This document shows, piece by piece, positions 34,510 through 46,811 of a stretch of DNA of 64,000 nucleotides. The position numbers and the translations under genes are program-made. The first letter of the stretch is position 1. Each line of letters opens with the position of its first letter. The notes under the pieces were generated by a model that saw nothing but the letters and a program-made list of their open reading frames with translations, was not told the origin of the DNA and ran no database searches. The DNA lies in assembly GCA_017165825.1 (NCBI GenBank), contig CM029387.1:781413-845412 (forward strand). Direction: 5' to 3'. The DNA comes from Hepsetus odoe (taxonomy: Eukaryota; Chordata; Actinopteri; Characiformes; Hepsetidae).

Positions 34510-35130
34510 ATGTATTAAATGATATTCCCCATGACATCCTCCAAACACTGTCTTACTGAATGTCCCAAATACTCAGTGATTAATCGTTCCAGGTCGGGGC
34601 TCATTTACAGAGCTGATGGAGCCGGCTCAGCGTTCCCCTGGATATTGTCCTCGCCCGGTAAACAATCGGGAGACGGTGCTAAAACACAGGTTGCCATCGC
34701 CTGAGTCCCATCAGGCCTGTAAAACTCCAGGACCACACAAAGTGTATTTACACCTCACACTTCTTCATATAAACACTGGCACTTATTAATTGAGCATCCG
34801 TGGAGAACAAAAGGTCCTCGCTCCTGGGACTGGGCACAGAGGCTTCCACTGGACCCCCTTTTCCCGGCGCTCACTAATTGAGTGATTCCAGCGAGGGCTC
34901 CATAGTGGACTATCTCACCCCCAGCTATTATCACAAGGGCTGTCAGCCACAACTCCCGAGCGGCTTGCGAGGAATGCGGTCTGCTACGACAACCCCCCCC
35001 CATCGGTCGGAGAGCCTCAAGAACCGCCAACTGTCCATCTGTCACGCGTCTCCCCCAGCCCGTTTTTTTTTGGAGAAACAATCACTCTCTAAGTAGTGAA
35101 GAGGTGCCATGGCTAATTATAAACAAATCA
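34510..35130. promoter_or_regulatory. candidate conserved noncoding block
   Basis: High-complexity sequence with CACTTATTAATTGAGC, TCACTAATTGAGTGATT, AGCTATTATCAC and GGCTAATTATAAAC, unlike any other repeat in the window. The flanks are simple or repeat-derived. Proposed as a possible enhancer. Confidence 0.3.
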
Positions 35131-35514
35131 TTGATGTTCCAGGGATCCAGTAAATGTTGGGAGCAGTGCCAGGGAGGGTGTTGGGCACTGGGATGCTGCT
35201 GGAGGGTTCTGGTTGAGGGAACGTTCGATAGGCCGCGAAAGTGGACCTCACACGGGGGCTGTAGAATGACAGGTGTTTAGGAGATCAGCCAAACAGCAAG
35301 AAGAGGACACCAAGTGGGGGAGCCGAGCACAGTTAAACAGAAGAGAGACAACAAGGGAGGACAGTGAAGTCCACCATCAAGAGCGAGATGTTTTCCTAAA
35401 ATTAACTATTTAAAGGAAAAGTGGCAGAAGTCCTTCTTTCCTCTGCTAAAGGACAAATACTGTAAAAAAAAAACAAAAAAAAAAAAAAAACGTACTGATT
35501 CAACTACTTTACTC

Positions 35515-37095
35515 AGTATGAGCAAAAAGTACAGGAATGTACTGGGTGTAAAGTAAAAGTAAAGGAGTGAACTGAGAGTGTAAAGTAAAAAGTACAGGAA
35601 TGTACTGAGAGTGTAAAGTAAAAGTACAGGAATGTACTGAGAGTATAAAGTAAAAACTCTCAGGAATTTATGGAGTGTGTAAAGTAAAAAGTACAGGAAT
35701 GTACTGAGAGTGTAAAGTAAAAGTACAGGAATGTACTGAGAGTGTAAAGTAAAAGTCCAGGAATGTACTGAGAGTGTAAAGTAAAAAGTAAGGAATGTAC
35801 TGAGAGTGTAAAGTAAAAAGTACAGGAATTTATTAAGTGTGTAAAGTAAAAAGTACAGGAATGTACTGAGAGTGTAAAGTAAAAAGTACAGGAATGTACT
35901 GAGAGTGTAAAGTAAAAAGTACAGGAATTTATGGAGTGTGTAAAGTAAAAAGTACAGGATTGTACTGAGAGTGTAAAGTAAAAGTACAGGAATGTACTGA
36001 GTATAAAGTAAAAGTAAAGGAATGTATTGAGAGTATAAAGTAAAAGTGCAGGAATGTACTGAGTATAAAGTAAAAGTAAAGGAATGTACTGAGAGTATAA
36101 AGTAAGTACAGGAATGTGCTGAAGTTGTAAAGTAAAAGTCAGGAATGTACAAAGTGTAGAAGTAAAAATTACAGGAATGTACTGAGAGTGTAAAGTAAAG
36201 GAATGCAGGAATGTACTGAGTATAAAGTAAAGTAAAGTACTGAGGTAAAGTAAAAGTACAGGAATGTGCTGAGGTGTAAAGTAAATTGCAGGGAATGTAC
36301 TGAGGGGTGTAAAGTAAAGTACAGGAATGTACTTTAGGAGTGTACCAGCAAAAAGTACAGGGAATGTACTTCCAAAGGAAATTATAAAGAAATAAAAGTA
36401 GGAATACTGAGAGTATAAAAGTAAAGATACAGGAATGTACTGAGAGTGTAAGTAAGTGGGAGTGTGCTAGAGAGTGTAAAGTAAAGTACAGGAATGTACT
36501 GAGTATAAAGTAAAGTAGAATGTACTGAGTATAAAGTAAAAGTACAGGAATGCTGAGTGTAAAATAAGTGCAGGAATGAAATTATAAAGTAAAAGTAAAA
36601 GGAATGTACAGAAATTGTAAGTAAAAGTACAGATGTACTGAGAGTGTAAAGTAAAGAAATTACAGAATGTACTGAGGAGTGTAAATAAAGTACAGGAATG
36701 TACTGAGGTGCCAGCAAAAGTACAGGAATGTACTGAGAGTGTAGTAAAAGTACAGGAATGTGCTGAAATTATAAAGTAAAAGTACAGGAATGTGTACTGA
36801 GGTGTAAATGTACAGGAGTGTACTGAGAGTGTAAAGTAAAAGTACAGGAATGTACTGAGCGTGTAAAGTAAAAGTACAGGAGTGTATTGAGAGTGTAAAG
36901 TAAAAAGTACAGGAATGTACTGAGCGTGTAAAGTAAAAGTACAGGAATGTACTGAGAGTATAAAGTGAAAAGTACAGGAGTGTACTGAGAGTATAAAGTA
37001 AAGTACAGGAATGTACTGAGAGTGTAAAGTAAAAGTACAGGAGTGTACTGAGAGTGTAAAGTAAAAGTACAGGAGTGTACTGAGAGTGTAAAGTG
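35515..37095. repeat. 32-33-bp minisatellite, about 50 copies
   Basis: Unit AAAGTACAGGAATGTACTGA then GAGTGTAAAGTA. The outer parts are regular; 36100-36800 is strongly degenerate with many short deletions. The minus-strand open frames across it are only repeat translations. Confidence 0.95.
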
Positions 37096-37374
37096 AGACG
37101 TGTCTCCTCTGAAGGACGTCTGGAGCGTCTGTCTGTGCTGAAAGTGAACTGAATCTCACTCCATATTAATAGAATTAAAGACTATTAAAGCCTCGAACTT
37201 CAACTCCAATAAAAACAATCTACTGAAAATAATCCACATGAACTTCACCGCTTCACTTTCATCACCGTCTCTACTAGTTCTCCATCACGGACACACACTC
37301 CACACACCCTGAACTCCACCGTCCACTCACCCTGTCCTCTCTCTCACTCTCCTTCACTCTGTCCTGCACCGATT
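37096..37374. repeat. copy of the element tail found at 19726-20004
   Basis: GAGACGTGTCTCCTCTGAAG to CTGTCCTGCACCGAT with one clear mismatch seen (CTCTCC/CTCACC). The match breaks off after CACCGAT. Confidence 0.9.
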
Positions 37375-38004
37375 AGAATATTAGACAGTGAGCTAATTAG
37401 CTGATAGTTCAAAGCAGAAAACGTTTTGAGAAATTTGAACATTAAATGTGTGCAGAATTGTTATTGTTGAAATGAGCAGGTTCTGATTTGTCCTTTATTT
37501 GCTGTTGTTGCTAGCTGAGGAGCCTTTAGCAAAAAGCAGGTAATCTGTGAAGACCAGACTTGATTTCATAAGGAGAATACACGTCTGGGGACAGTCGTTA
37601 AACATTTGTTGCTGGATTGTGCTTTAAATATCACACCCCGCAGATATCCAGACATCCAGAGTATATTCACTAACACAACCAATCAGTCAAATAAAGTCCA
37701 TTTTATCTACAGCGATTGTTGTAGCTGTTGCGCCCCATTGAGCGGGCCGAGGGTAACATTGGCAAGACTCCCGAAGCTGGAGAAAGGAGCCTTGGGAGGA
37801 ACCAAGTTAATGGAATTGTTTTTTAGAGATAATAGCTTTGTTTATGGAGCTCGTCCTGTGAAGCTGGACAGTCTTTGTAGGTCACTAAAGAATAAACTCA
37901 GGCCCAGACTTTAAACAGGCCAGTCTGGTCTATGCCATTAAACACCTGCCTAACTCCCGTCCCGGCTCCCGTCGCCCACCTGCAGCGAGAACCATGGCTC
38001 TTAA

Positions 38005-38260
38005 CAAGTGAAAGTGAAAGTGACTGTTTACGATTGTGAAAACAGAACACAGTGAACCGCAACCAAACACATCCTCTGAATTTAAAGCACACACACACAC
38101 ACACACACACCGTCCAGCAGAGGGCAGACATGTCCAGCACCTGTGGAGCAGTGATGGGGACAGTACCTTGATCAAGGGAAACCTGCTGGTTCAGGATTTG
38201 AACCCACAACCTTACGGTCTTGGGGCCAGGCTCCTTACCACTAGGTCACTGCTGCCCCTA
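38005..38260 (-). mobile_element. tRNA-derived SINE, family A, with internal (CA)n
   Basis: GTGAAAGTGAAAGTGACTGT tail and ACCACTAGGTCACTGCTGCC head; a CA expansion sits in the body at 38089-38111. Confidence 0.85.
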
Positions 38261-38264
38261 CTGT

Positions 38265-39220
38265 TTTTTAAAGAAATAACTGTAAACTTACATTTTGTAT
38301 TGCTGAGTTGCTGCTTCTTCTTGATTATTTGACAAATTTGTAGACATGTTCCTCAAATTTTTCAAAGACAGAAATATTAGATGGTGAACAGGTTGACTCA
38401 GTGTGGGTTACTCATGGAAAAGGATATTTTGAGCACATGATCTCAATCAAATTTAGACATTAAGGCAAAAACATGTTTTTAAAGATTTTTAAAATAATGA
38501 TTTCATGCTTTTAATGATTTTTTAAAATGTACAGGGTAGATGTAGAAAACAGTTTGCTAAGTTCATTTATTGTATTATCATTTTACTATTATTTTATATA
38601 TTTATTTGTATATTTTTATCAGCATATAGTCAACCTAGTTGGATGAAGTAAGCATAAATAAGTTAAATTACGTCAGTACAGCGGTGGACCTCAGAGTCAT
38701 CATACTGATTATGCAAAACGCTGCTATTAAGACACCACACTTTAAGCTAAACTAAATTTTGCAAAGTGCACCACTCGAGCTGACGACAGAGCAGGGTGTT
38801 TTGTTCAGTGGCGGGACGTACAGTGTGGGAACCAACCGAGAATAGTGAGTGAGACATTCTCCAGAGCTAGATAAAGTGCTCTGTCTTCCTCCTTACAAAA
38901 ACAACAGCATGTTGAAGTGCTATCTAGCCCCTGAAACTCGGCCTGCCCACAATTTATTTTGGTGTCCGCTACACTGTTTTGTTCCCCATTATTTTCCCTT
39001 TGCGAATGATGAAACAGAGAAATGAGCGTCCCATCAGGGGAAGTGTGGGAGAGAGGGGCTCGGCCTTTAGCTGTAAAACAGGCGGACCTCCGAGAATCCT
39101 GCGCTGTGATGAAATTGGCCTCCGCTTTATATCAGGATCCCAGTGGACTGGGAAGTGCTGGATGGAGACTGGTAGCTGGGATGAGTTCTACTGGACACTT
39201 GTTGAGAAAGTGCCAGGAGG

Positions 39221-39269
<49 letters not shown>

Positions 39270-40430
39270 ATGGGCAGGAATGTGTAGGAGAATTAGCTCA
39301 GGGCCTGTGTGAGTATTGTTGTAACCCTTGGGTTGTCAGTTTCCTCCACAGAGCTCTGCTGCTGGTGTTTGGTAATGTGAGTGTATAAGAGTGTGTGTGT
39401 TGGGGTGGGGGGTGGGTGGTGCTTGTGGGGGGGTTCTGATGTAATGGTCAGGAAACGCGATAGCTTCTTTCGGAAGAGTTGAGCTCCCCCTCCTCCAGGT
39501 CCGGCAGCACCTTCCTTTTCGCCTCCGCACACACACTCAGGAGAAAAGGGTTAAATAAATGTTAGTCAGAAAAGGTTCTGCATTCTGCAAGGAGCTGTCA
39601 TGCTTGATACGATCTTCTCAGGCTACTGAGACGATGATGTCATCAGTTTCTTTATTCTAACCACGCCTCCTTCTAATCATCATCATCATCATCATCATCA
39701 TTTGTGAACCACAAAATGTTGTCAAAGGAAAAACACTCTGGGCTCCTGTCAGAACCATGTTTGAAAGAGAGCATGAAGAACCTTTCCAAACCATATCAAG
39801 GGTTCCTTCTACAACCTGTATAATATGGCAAAGCGCTCTTGCACCTTAAAAAAGCTCTTCACACAAAGAAAATGGTTCTCTAAAGAGGAGGAAGAGTGTT
39901 TTATGAGGAACCAAAAGGTTCGCACCAAGAACCCTATTTGCATAAATTAATATAATTCATTATCTTGTATATTCCATACAGTTAATAGGGGACTAGCCTT
40001 GCATATAAGATTTTTTCTTGGTTAAAAGGGGCCCAAAACGACATACCCATTTAATTTCAGACTGCTCATGAGCATTAAACTTGAACATCCTTTTGGGAAT
40101 ACAGAAGGATTCTTCGCACCAAGAACCCTTTTTGCATTCTTTATTTTTATTAATGTGCATGTTTCCAATTAATAACACTTACTGTTGACCAGGGCAGCTC
40201 TAGCAGAAAAGAAATTTGACAAAATGCCATTGCATGTTGAAATCTAAAGAGTTCTTTGGTATGACGCACATGTTTGTCCATGAAAATGGACTTTATATGA
40301 CTTTACATATGGTGTCTATATACATTTGGCCACAGTTAATCAAGAGCACACCAAATGAACTCTTCTGTTATTGGATAAAAAGTGGCCGATGACTATTGGA
40401 TCATCTCTGTCTTATGAATAGATGTGAGAG
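38265..40430. other. intergenic, no gene recognised
   Basis: AT-rich 38.3-38.7 kb; TG microsatellite at 39.22 kb; (ATC)n at 39678-39702; GAACC-rich repeat-like segment at 39.76-40.16 kb. Confidence 0.35.
39222..39269. repeat. (TG)n microsatellite
   Basis: About 24 TG units. Confidence 0.95.
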
Positions 40431-40861
40431 ACATATTTCATGCTAATCCTGAAGGCTACAGGACATTATCTCCAGCTCGGTGGTGATGTGGGGGGGCGAA
40501 GCATACTTTCCTTCAAGCTCCGAAAACCTGAAAGGAGTAAAAACGTCTTGCTTCACTTTCTTGTCTTGCCGAAATCTTGCCTTTCTCCTCGTTTCCTTAT
40601 GAAAACCAGAAGGGTGAGGCTGGAGGTGAGTTTTAGTTCACGGTTGAAAAGGGTGAAAACGCTGGCATGTGTTCAGCAAACATGCTGCATTTATGAAAAC
40701 ACTGGAACTGACTGGGAGCTGGGGATAGAGCCCGATGTTGATTTAGTGCGATTATGAGAGTTGTGCAGGAATGGGAGGGCAAAAAGATAAAGTTTGTATC
40801 TGCTGTCAAGGTCACTCAGGCAGGTGTTCCTGGGAGCACGAGCACAAAGCTGGAGAAACGC

Positions 40862-40938
40862 TCTCGCTCTGCCAGGCTTGAACCAGAGTGAGAAAAATTA
40901 TTATTTTCTCACTCTGGTTCAAGCCTGGCAGAGCGAGA
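40862..40938. other. perfect 35-bp stem, 7-nt loop hairpin
   Basis: 40862-40896 (from TCTCGCTCTGCCAGGCTTGA) is exactly complementary to 40904-40938, with loop ATTATTA. No mismatch was found in the stem. No flanking terminal repeats or target duplications are obvious. Confidence 0.95.
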
Positions 40939-41649
40939 AAAAAATAATTAAGAGAGATATTTCTGAAAGAGTCCTCCTTTTCCACCCACTGAATGGGTCT
41001 TGCATCAACGTCAGGAAGCTGGGTCTTCGTGGAGCTGAACTTAACACTTTTTCTGACTTCAGAGCAAATAATGTCTTTCTCTGCTTGACGTTGCAAAAGA
41101 AACACAGAGAAGAGATCGTTCTGTACCAACCAGCTAGGAGTGATGCCATAGAAGATCCACTTTCTCATTAAAGAACCATTATTTTTTCAGTGTGTTTACA
41201 GTTTGCATGGTTATTTGGCTCTGAAGCTCTAAAGAGAAGCATTGCGACATTCTCTTAGGAGAACCATCTAAAGGAAACGTGAGTGTGAAGAACTGTATTA
41301 TAGCTTGTGATATGAAGAGTCAAAGAAGAAACTCAACCTTGTCATTGCATGCCTTCACTTAGTAAAAGTCTAAGGTTCTTCATTTAAAGCCAAGGTTCTT
41401 ACTTCAGCTCAAAGGTTTACTTTGCACCCGTAATTTTGTGCAGGACCGTGATGTGAAGGTTCACTCCCTTCTTCAAAAACAACTGAAGATGGTGTTGCTC
41501 AGAAAGAACCAAAAGGTTGCACCTACGGAGGTTCGTCCCAAATAACAGGTTCCTTTAAAGAACTCTTCTTTGAAAGCTTCAAGAAGGCACTTTTCCAGGC
41601 CACTCCAGAGCACAGGTTCCCCCCAGACTCCCTCACGAAGTGCCCAGTC

Positions 41650-42130
41650 TCAGCGTTAAGTGTTAGGAGGGGAGTTTAAGGCGGCAGGAGAGGAACAGGG
41701 AGCATAAGTCAACATCTCTTTTCCCCGTGTGCAGTAAGTGAGCTCGCTGGAGAAAAATAACAAACACACTGGCAGAGACAAATGTTGGATGGCCCTGACC
41801 TTGAGCACGTACAGCGGGTCTCGGCCATCGGCCATGCCCACAGCAGGCGCTGTTCCCTCCGAAAATTCCCACATTCCCCTTCCGAGGCACAGGAAGAAAT
41901 GACAGAGCTCATTTCCCTCCACGATCATACTTTTGTTGATCTTCACATTAAGGCGGCCTGATGCAATCTGTGGCCGCAGCAACGAATAATTGAACGTGCT
42001 GAAAATCAGGGACTATTTTGAGGCATTTCCTCCCTTTTTAAAAGGTGGGGACCGATTAGCTTAATTAAAGACTGGAAAACAGGAAGTTTTAAAGTCACAT
42101 CGGTAATTAATAGGCCTCCTTGGCCAGGAG
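41650..42130. promoter_or_regulatory. candidate conserved noncoding block
   Basis: Non-repetitive, compositionally balanced stretch between repeat-rich flanks, dense in homeodomain- and GATA-compatible words: AATAATTGAA, CCGATTAGCTTAATTAAAG, GGTAATTAATAGG, ACACGGGGAAAAG. Such blocks are typical of developmental-gene enhancers, and gata6 is the nearest developmental gene. Inference only; conservation could not be tested. Confidence 0.3.
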
Positions 42131-42479
42131 GTCCGCACAGTGGCTCGGTGCGAGGCTGTATTTGTGCCAGGTTGACTGAAAATGCCTCCTCGTGTTACGC
42201 TTTAGGGGCGTGGTCAGTTGTCCTCTGTCTTCCCCATTTTCAGAGCAGGTCTATAATTCCTGCAGTACACTGCAGATTTTATTCCGGCTTGACGCTGCTT
42301 ACCGCCCTCGTTATCAGCCTGTTATGCGCTCCCAGAGGAATGCTGATAGGCTGGTGGGGCAGTCCCTGAGCACCACGGCCCCACGATTACCATATACCTC
42401 TGTGATGGCCTCCAAAAATAGCCTCTGAAAATCCCTGGGGCTCATTTATAGTGAGTGCGAAACAAGAGTTGAGCTACAA

Positions 42480-44190
42480 CACACATGTGTTGTGTATTCG
42501 TCTGGAGAACCATAACAATGCCCTCTTAATACAAGGTGCTGGGAAGGGTTCTCAGATGCTTCTAAAGAACGATATTTAAAGAAGTGACTCTTTAACCAGA
42601 GCTAAGGAACCGGGAATCTAGGGAATCAGACATTCTAGATTTTTTGCTCCTTTTGCCAGAAGGGGTTCTCTGGTTCCCTACAGAGACTTGCAGTGAATGG
42701 TTCTCAAATCAGCCCTACGGGGGTTCATGTTTAGGTTTTATCTCTTTGTCAGCAATGGAAGAACTTTGAAAGAGCTTTTCAGTTAATTAATAGAGGGGTT
42801 CTCAAACTGGTTCCTTAAAGAACCTTGGAATGGATAGTTCAATAAACCAGCAGGGATTACACAATAAAAAAAAATAAAAAAAAACTCTATCCCTATAGTA
42901 TATATCCCTATAGATGAACCTTTTGTTGGTTCTTCAAAACCGCGGTTCTCAAACTGTTCTTCTTTGTCCATCTCATCTTTAGGGATTGAGCAAACGTTTG
43001 GTGGACCCTGAGACCCAATGCATTAAGGATCCATTGTTGTAAAAGCTAATTAAATAAACTTACATTCAACACACAGGTTCTACACATTTTCTCAGAAGCT
43101 GAGAACCATTTAGGATCCTGAGTGTAACACAGAGAGAGGTGTTTTTCGAACCAAGTGGTCTAGAACATCAGCAGAATCCGTGTGAAGCTTCAACCAGAAG
43201 GACTTCCTCGATTGTCATGTTTAAAGGCCACTCATGGTTAATGGAGCTCCATGTCAGACGGGCCCCTGAACAATGGCCCATCAGCTTTTCCTCCTTTAAA
43301 GCTGGTTCAGAACTCGCTTTGTTGACACTTAGGTAATTGATTCAAATGGGGCTCCTATGAGTTCAGCAATCGTCTTGTTTTTAAAAGGCCCGAGCTCTGA
43401 CAGAAATACGCCGGAAAGTATTGCATTTGGCGGTGAGCACAGTTTCCCATAGACCGATGTGTTGAACTCAGCTCGGAGCCTCTTGGACGCGAGCTGACTG
43501 TTGAGCTAGTGGGAGAGAAGAGATAGCGGTGACCTCGCTGTGAACCCCTGCAAAAACTCGGATTATGTCTGGAGCAGTTGGAGAAAATACTTAAATGAAC
43601 TTTAGTGATTTAGTGGGGCCTGCTCGCAGGCGGGTTTCTGCAGTAATGAAGAAAAGGGGAAAAAATAAAACCGAGCAAACTGTTAGACAAGAATGGAAGT
43701 ATGTAAACACACCTTGGTCACGGGTGGACGACGGCCTGTCCGTCAAATTCCGGCGTGTCTATCGGATATTTTCTGCTGCCAGTTTTACTGTGGTTTATTT
43801 TAGATCCGGCATCCTGAGCCTTGGCTCGCAGTAATAGCTCATCTCTTCTGGCTCGGGACGGGACGGCGGGAGAAAATCACTGACTTCCCCTCCTTCCTGG
43901 CCAGATGAATTTAAAAACAAGTGAAATAACACGCTGTGCTGCACTCGTTTTCTGTCACTGATCTGTTTCTAATAGGTCTGGCACCAGAGAGCTGTAAAGC
44001 AGCACAAAAGGTCAGAAGCAGGCAGGGACTACGTCCATCCTTCAGAAAGACCAGAGACACTTTTAAGGGGAATTATAATCAGTATGACGTCCCCCATATC
44101 GGTTGGTGGTAGTAAATTAACAAGCTGCTCATTAATACTTGAATTAACACAAATGAAGTGATTTAAGCATTTTTCAGAGTGAAGTCATTC
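42480..44190. other. intergenic, no gene recognised
   Basis: GAACC-rich old repeat at 42.5-42.95 kb. 43.38-44.05 kb is non-repetitive and may be regulatory. Confidence 0.35.
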
Positions 44191-44194
44191 AAGT

Positions 44195-44445
44195 GGAAGT
44201 GAAGTGAAAGTGACTATTCTTGTCATTGTGAAACAGAACAACACACAGTGTGACACAATTACACCTCTGCTTTCAACCCATACACACATGCAGCAGGGGG
44301 CAGCTATTGAAAGTGCCCGGGAAGCAGTGATGGGGATGGTACCTTGCTCAAAGGAATCTCAGGGCCACCTATTGGTCTGGGATTCGATCTCATGACCTTC
44401 CAATTCTGGGTCCTAGTCCCCAAACACTAGGCCACCGCTGCCCCA
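44195..44445 (-). mobile_element. tRNA-derived SINE, family A (first of a tandem pair)
   Basis: Complete minus-strand copy ending GGCCACCGCTGCCCC. Confidence 0.85.
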
Positions 44446-44448
44446 AAG

Positions 44449-44615
44449 CTTCCACTGCAATTCACCCACACACACGTGCAGCAGGTGCAGCTATTTAAAA
44501 CGCCCGGGGAGCAGTGATGGGGACGGTACCTTGCTCAGTGGTACCTCAAGGTAACCTATGGTCTGGGATTCAGATCTTAGTCCTAGTCCCCAAACACTAG
44601 GCCATCGCTGCCACA
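44449..44615 (-). mobile_element. family A SINE, second tandem copy lacking its tail
   Basis: Directly follows the previous copy in the same orientation and repeats TAGTCCCCAAACACTAGGCC. The shared variants suggest unequal crossing-over rather than a second insertion. Confidence 0.8.
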
Positions 44616-44619
44616 CTAG

Positions 44620-46320
44620 TGAAAAATGATTTGAAAATGAAAAAAATCTAAAACATATTGAAACATTTGGATTGAAGAATTTATCCACTTTAAAGTCAGC
44701 GAGAATAAATCAAAGGGCACAGATTATAAAAAAAAGAAAAAAATGCAATTAAAAAAAATTATTTTTATATCATATAGTTCCATGCTGTGTGAAAGTGAAA
44801 GTGAAAGTGAATGTGCATTTATTCATAAGTATCATTACCGTTCAGTGCCCAGTCCATATATGCAAATAAAGCCTGTTTGGATCGCAAGGTTTTTGTGATG
44901 TCACAAAAACCTTCTCGATAACTTTAATCCGCCTGTTCAGCCTTCAGCCACCCATTAACAAAAAAGTTATAAGGAGTTTATTTTTTTGGTAGTATGAGAA
45001 CAGATTTCATTTATATTATTTGCATATCTGGATTTTAAAAGCTGTGAGGAATAAGGCGAGGTCTGCAAACGGGTGAAGCAAGGCGAATGACCTCGGGGGC
45101 AAATAAATCCAGGAGAAACATCAGATCCTTGCCTGTTTTGACAACTACTGCCTATCGGCTACTGATGGGGCTGACTAAAGGCAAATTAATGTGCGACTAA
45201 AATAAAAAAATGGAAAATGAAAACACAAATGAAAAATGCAGCTGAGGACCAGGTTCTGGCTTTAAAAGGTCATAATCATGAGGCGCTCTTCTGAAATAAT
45301 CTCCATTAAGATGTCCTGCAGTTTTAGGGGCAAAGGCCACTCTATATTTACAGTCTGCCAACCGAGTCAACCTGGAATGTAAGATTGGGATTCAATTCCT
45401 GAAGAATCCTCCAGAATCACCGGACTTCAGTGACTCCAGCAGCGCCAGGAGATTTACTCGAGGGTGTCGAGTCAAGAACGCTAAACGTGATCTCCTTAAA
45501 ACAAGGCTGGAATATTTACATCTCTGCCAGGCTGGACTTTCACACCCCATGCGTCTTCCAGGATAAGTCTTACTGACTGCAAAGAACCAAAACAGCCTCT
45601 CCGAGTCCAAAAGGATGGAAAGTCCTGGCAGGCCAGCTCAGCTACTGTACTGTGATTCATGTGGAGTACCTGCCTGCGTTGTTCTCTTCCTCATCTATTA
45701 TCCGCAGCCACACAATGAAAGAGCTTCTGTTTTTCTGTTAGTGAAACTTATCAGCCGTTCTCTTCCTCCTTCTTATTTGAACTTTTCTTCAGGGTTCAGC
45801 TCGCGCCATCAGAGCGCCTGCAGACCTTCGCCGACTGTGGAAATGAAAACAGAGCCCCCAGTAATGTAGATGTCATGTCCTCCATATCATTACTCGAGGC
45901 CACGATGGAGCCAGTTGTCAGCCGTGACGAATGCTAGAACTTCCGCTTTAGGGGTGGACTTTTGCCCTTCCTTCGTTCCCCACTGTACACCTCCGTCTCT
46001 TTCAGGCCCTCCTCCAAACTTCCTCCTGGCTAATTGACTTGTCTCTCCTAATGGATGCCTGCCTTTGTTCTACACAATAATAAACTATAGTTTAAAGGCA
46101 TGGAGAAGCTGAATTACACTCACACAAGTTTGCACCAGTTTCTCCACGGAAGTTACAAAATACTTTACTTTTCATTTTTGTTTTTATTTTTACTCCAATT
46201 TGAAACCAAATATCCATTTTCAGAACTTCTTACTTGAACATGTAATCCTCTATTATTTGTATTCTATATTATATTTATTCATGGCTCTTCATTTGATCTC
46301 ATTGCTTGTTTTAGCGCCAT
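44620..46320. other. intergenic, possibly regulatory
   Basis: Possible MITE with TTTTTGTGATGTCACAAAAA at 44890-44910. 45.05-45.25 kb is compact, non-repetitive sequence (GAATGACCTCGGGGGCAAAT, CTAAAGGCAAATTAATG). No exon seen. Confidence 0.35.
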
Positions 46321-46324
46321 ATGA

Positions 46325-46740
46325 AAAGTGAAAGTGACTATTAGTCAACGTGAACACAGTGAACAACAACCAAACACATTTAATCCACACACACTCACAC
46401 ACACCGTCCAGCAGGGCGCAGACATATCCAGCACCCAGGGAGCAGTGATGGGGACGATACCTTGCTCAATGGTACCTCAGGATGACCTACAGGTCTGGGA
46501 TTTGACTTTTCTGGGACTTTTCAATCCCGGGCCCTTGTCCCTAGACTCTAGACCAGGGGTCCTGGAGGGCCGGTGTCCTGCAGAGTTGAGTGAATTCCCT
46601 GCTTACACACACCAGGTACAGCTCACCTGATCGTTGTCAAGTTTAGTGAGTGTGTTTGAGAAGGCAACTACCAAACTGGGGAGGACACCGGCTCTCCAGG
46701 ACCGGAGTTGCCCACCCCTGCTCTAGACCACCGCTGCCAC
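46325..46740 (-). mobile_element. family A SINE split by a hAT-like insertion
   Basis: Body and tail at 46325-46553, then a 167-bp foreign element, then the missing head GACCACCGCTGCC at 46726-46740. Confidence 0.85.
46554..46720. mobile_element. nonautonomous hAT-like element nested in a SINE
   Basis: 167 bp with termini CAGGGGT...ACCCCTG and an exact 8-bp target duplication CTCTAGAC at 46546-46553 and 46721-46728. Both inner ends carry (G)GTCCTGGAG, with an 11-16 nt deletion near the left terminus. An 8-bp duplication is typical of hAT transposons. Confidence 0.8.
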
Positions 46741-46811
46741 TGTCGTGGATGACGCCAAATCCAGTGAGTTAAAAACAACTTGACACCTAGTCCGATATGT
46801 TGGTTAGCTAA

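Noticed and set aside
35406..37159. Long minus-strand open frames (up to 248 codons)
   Set aside because: They translate the 33-bp minisatellite in a stop-free frame; the phrases repeat with the DNA unit.
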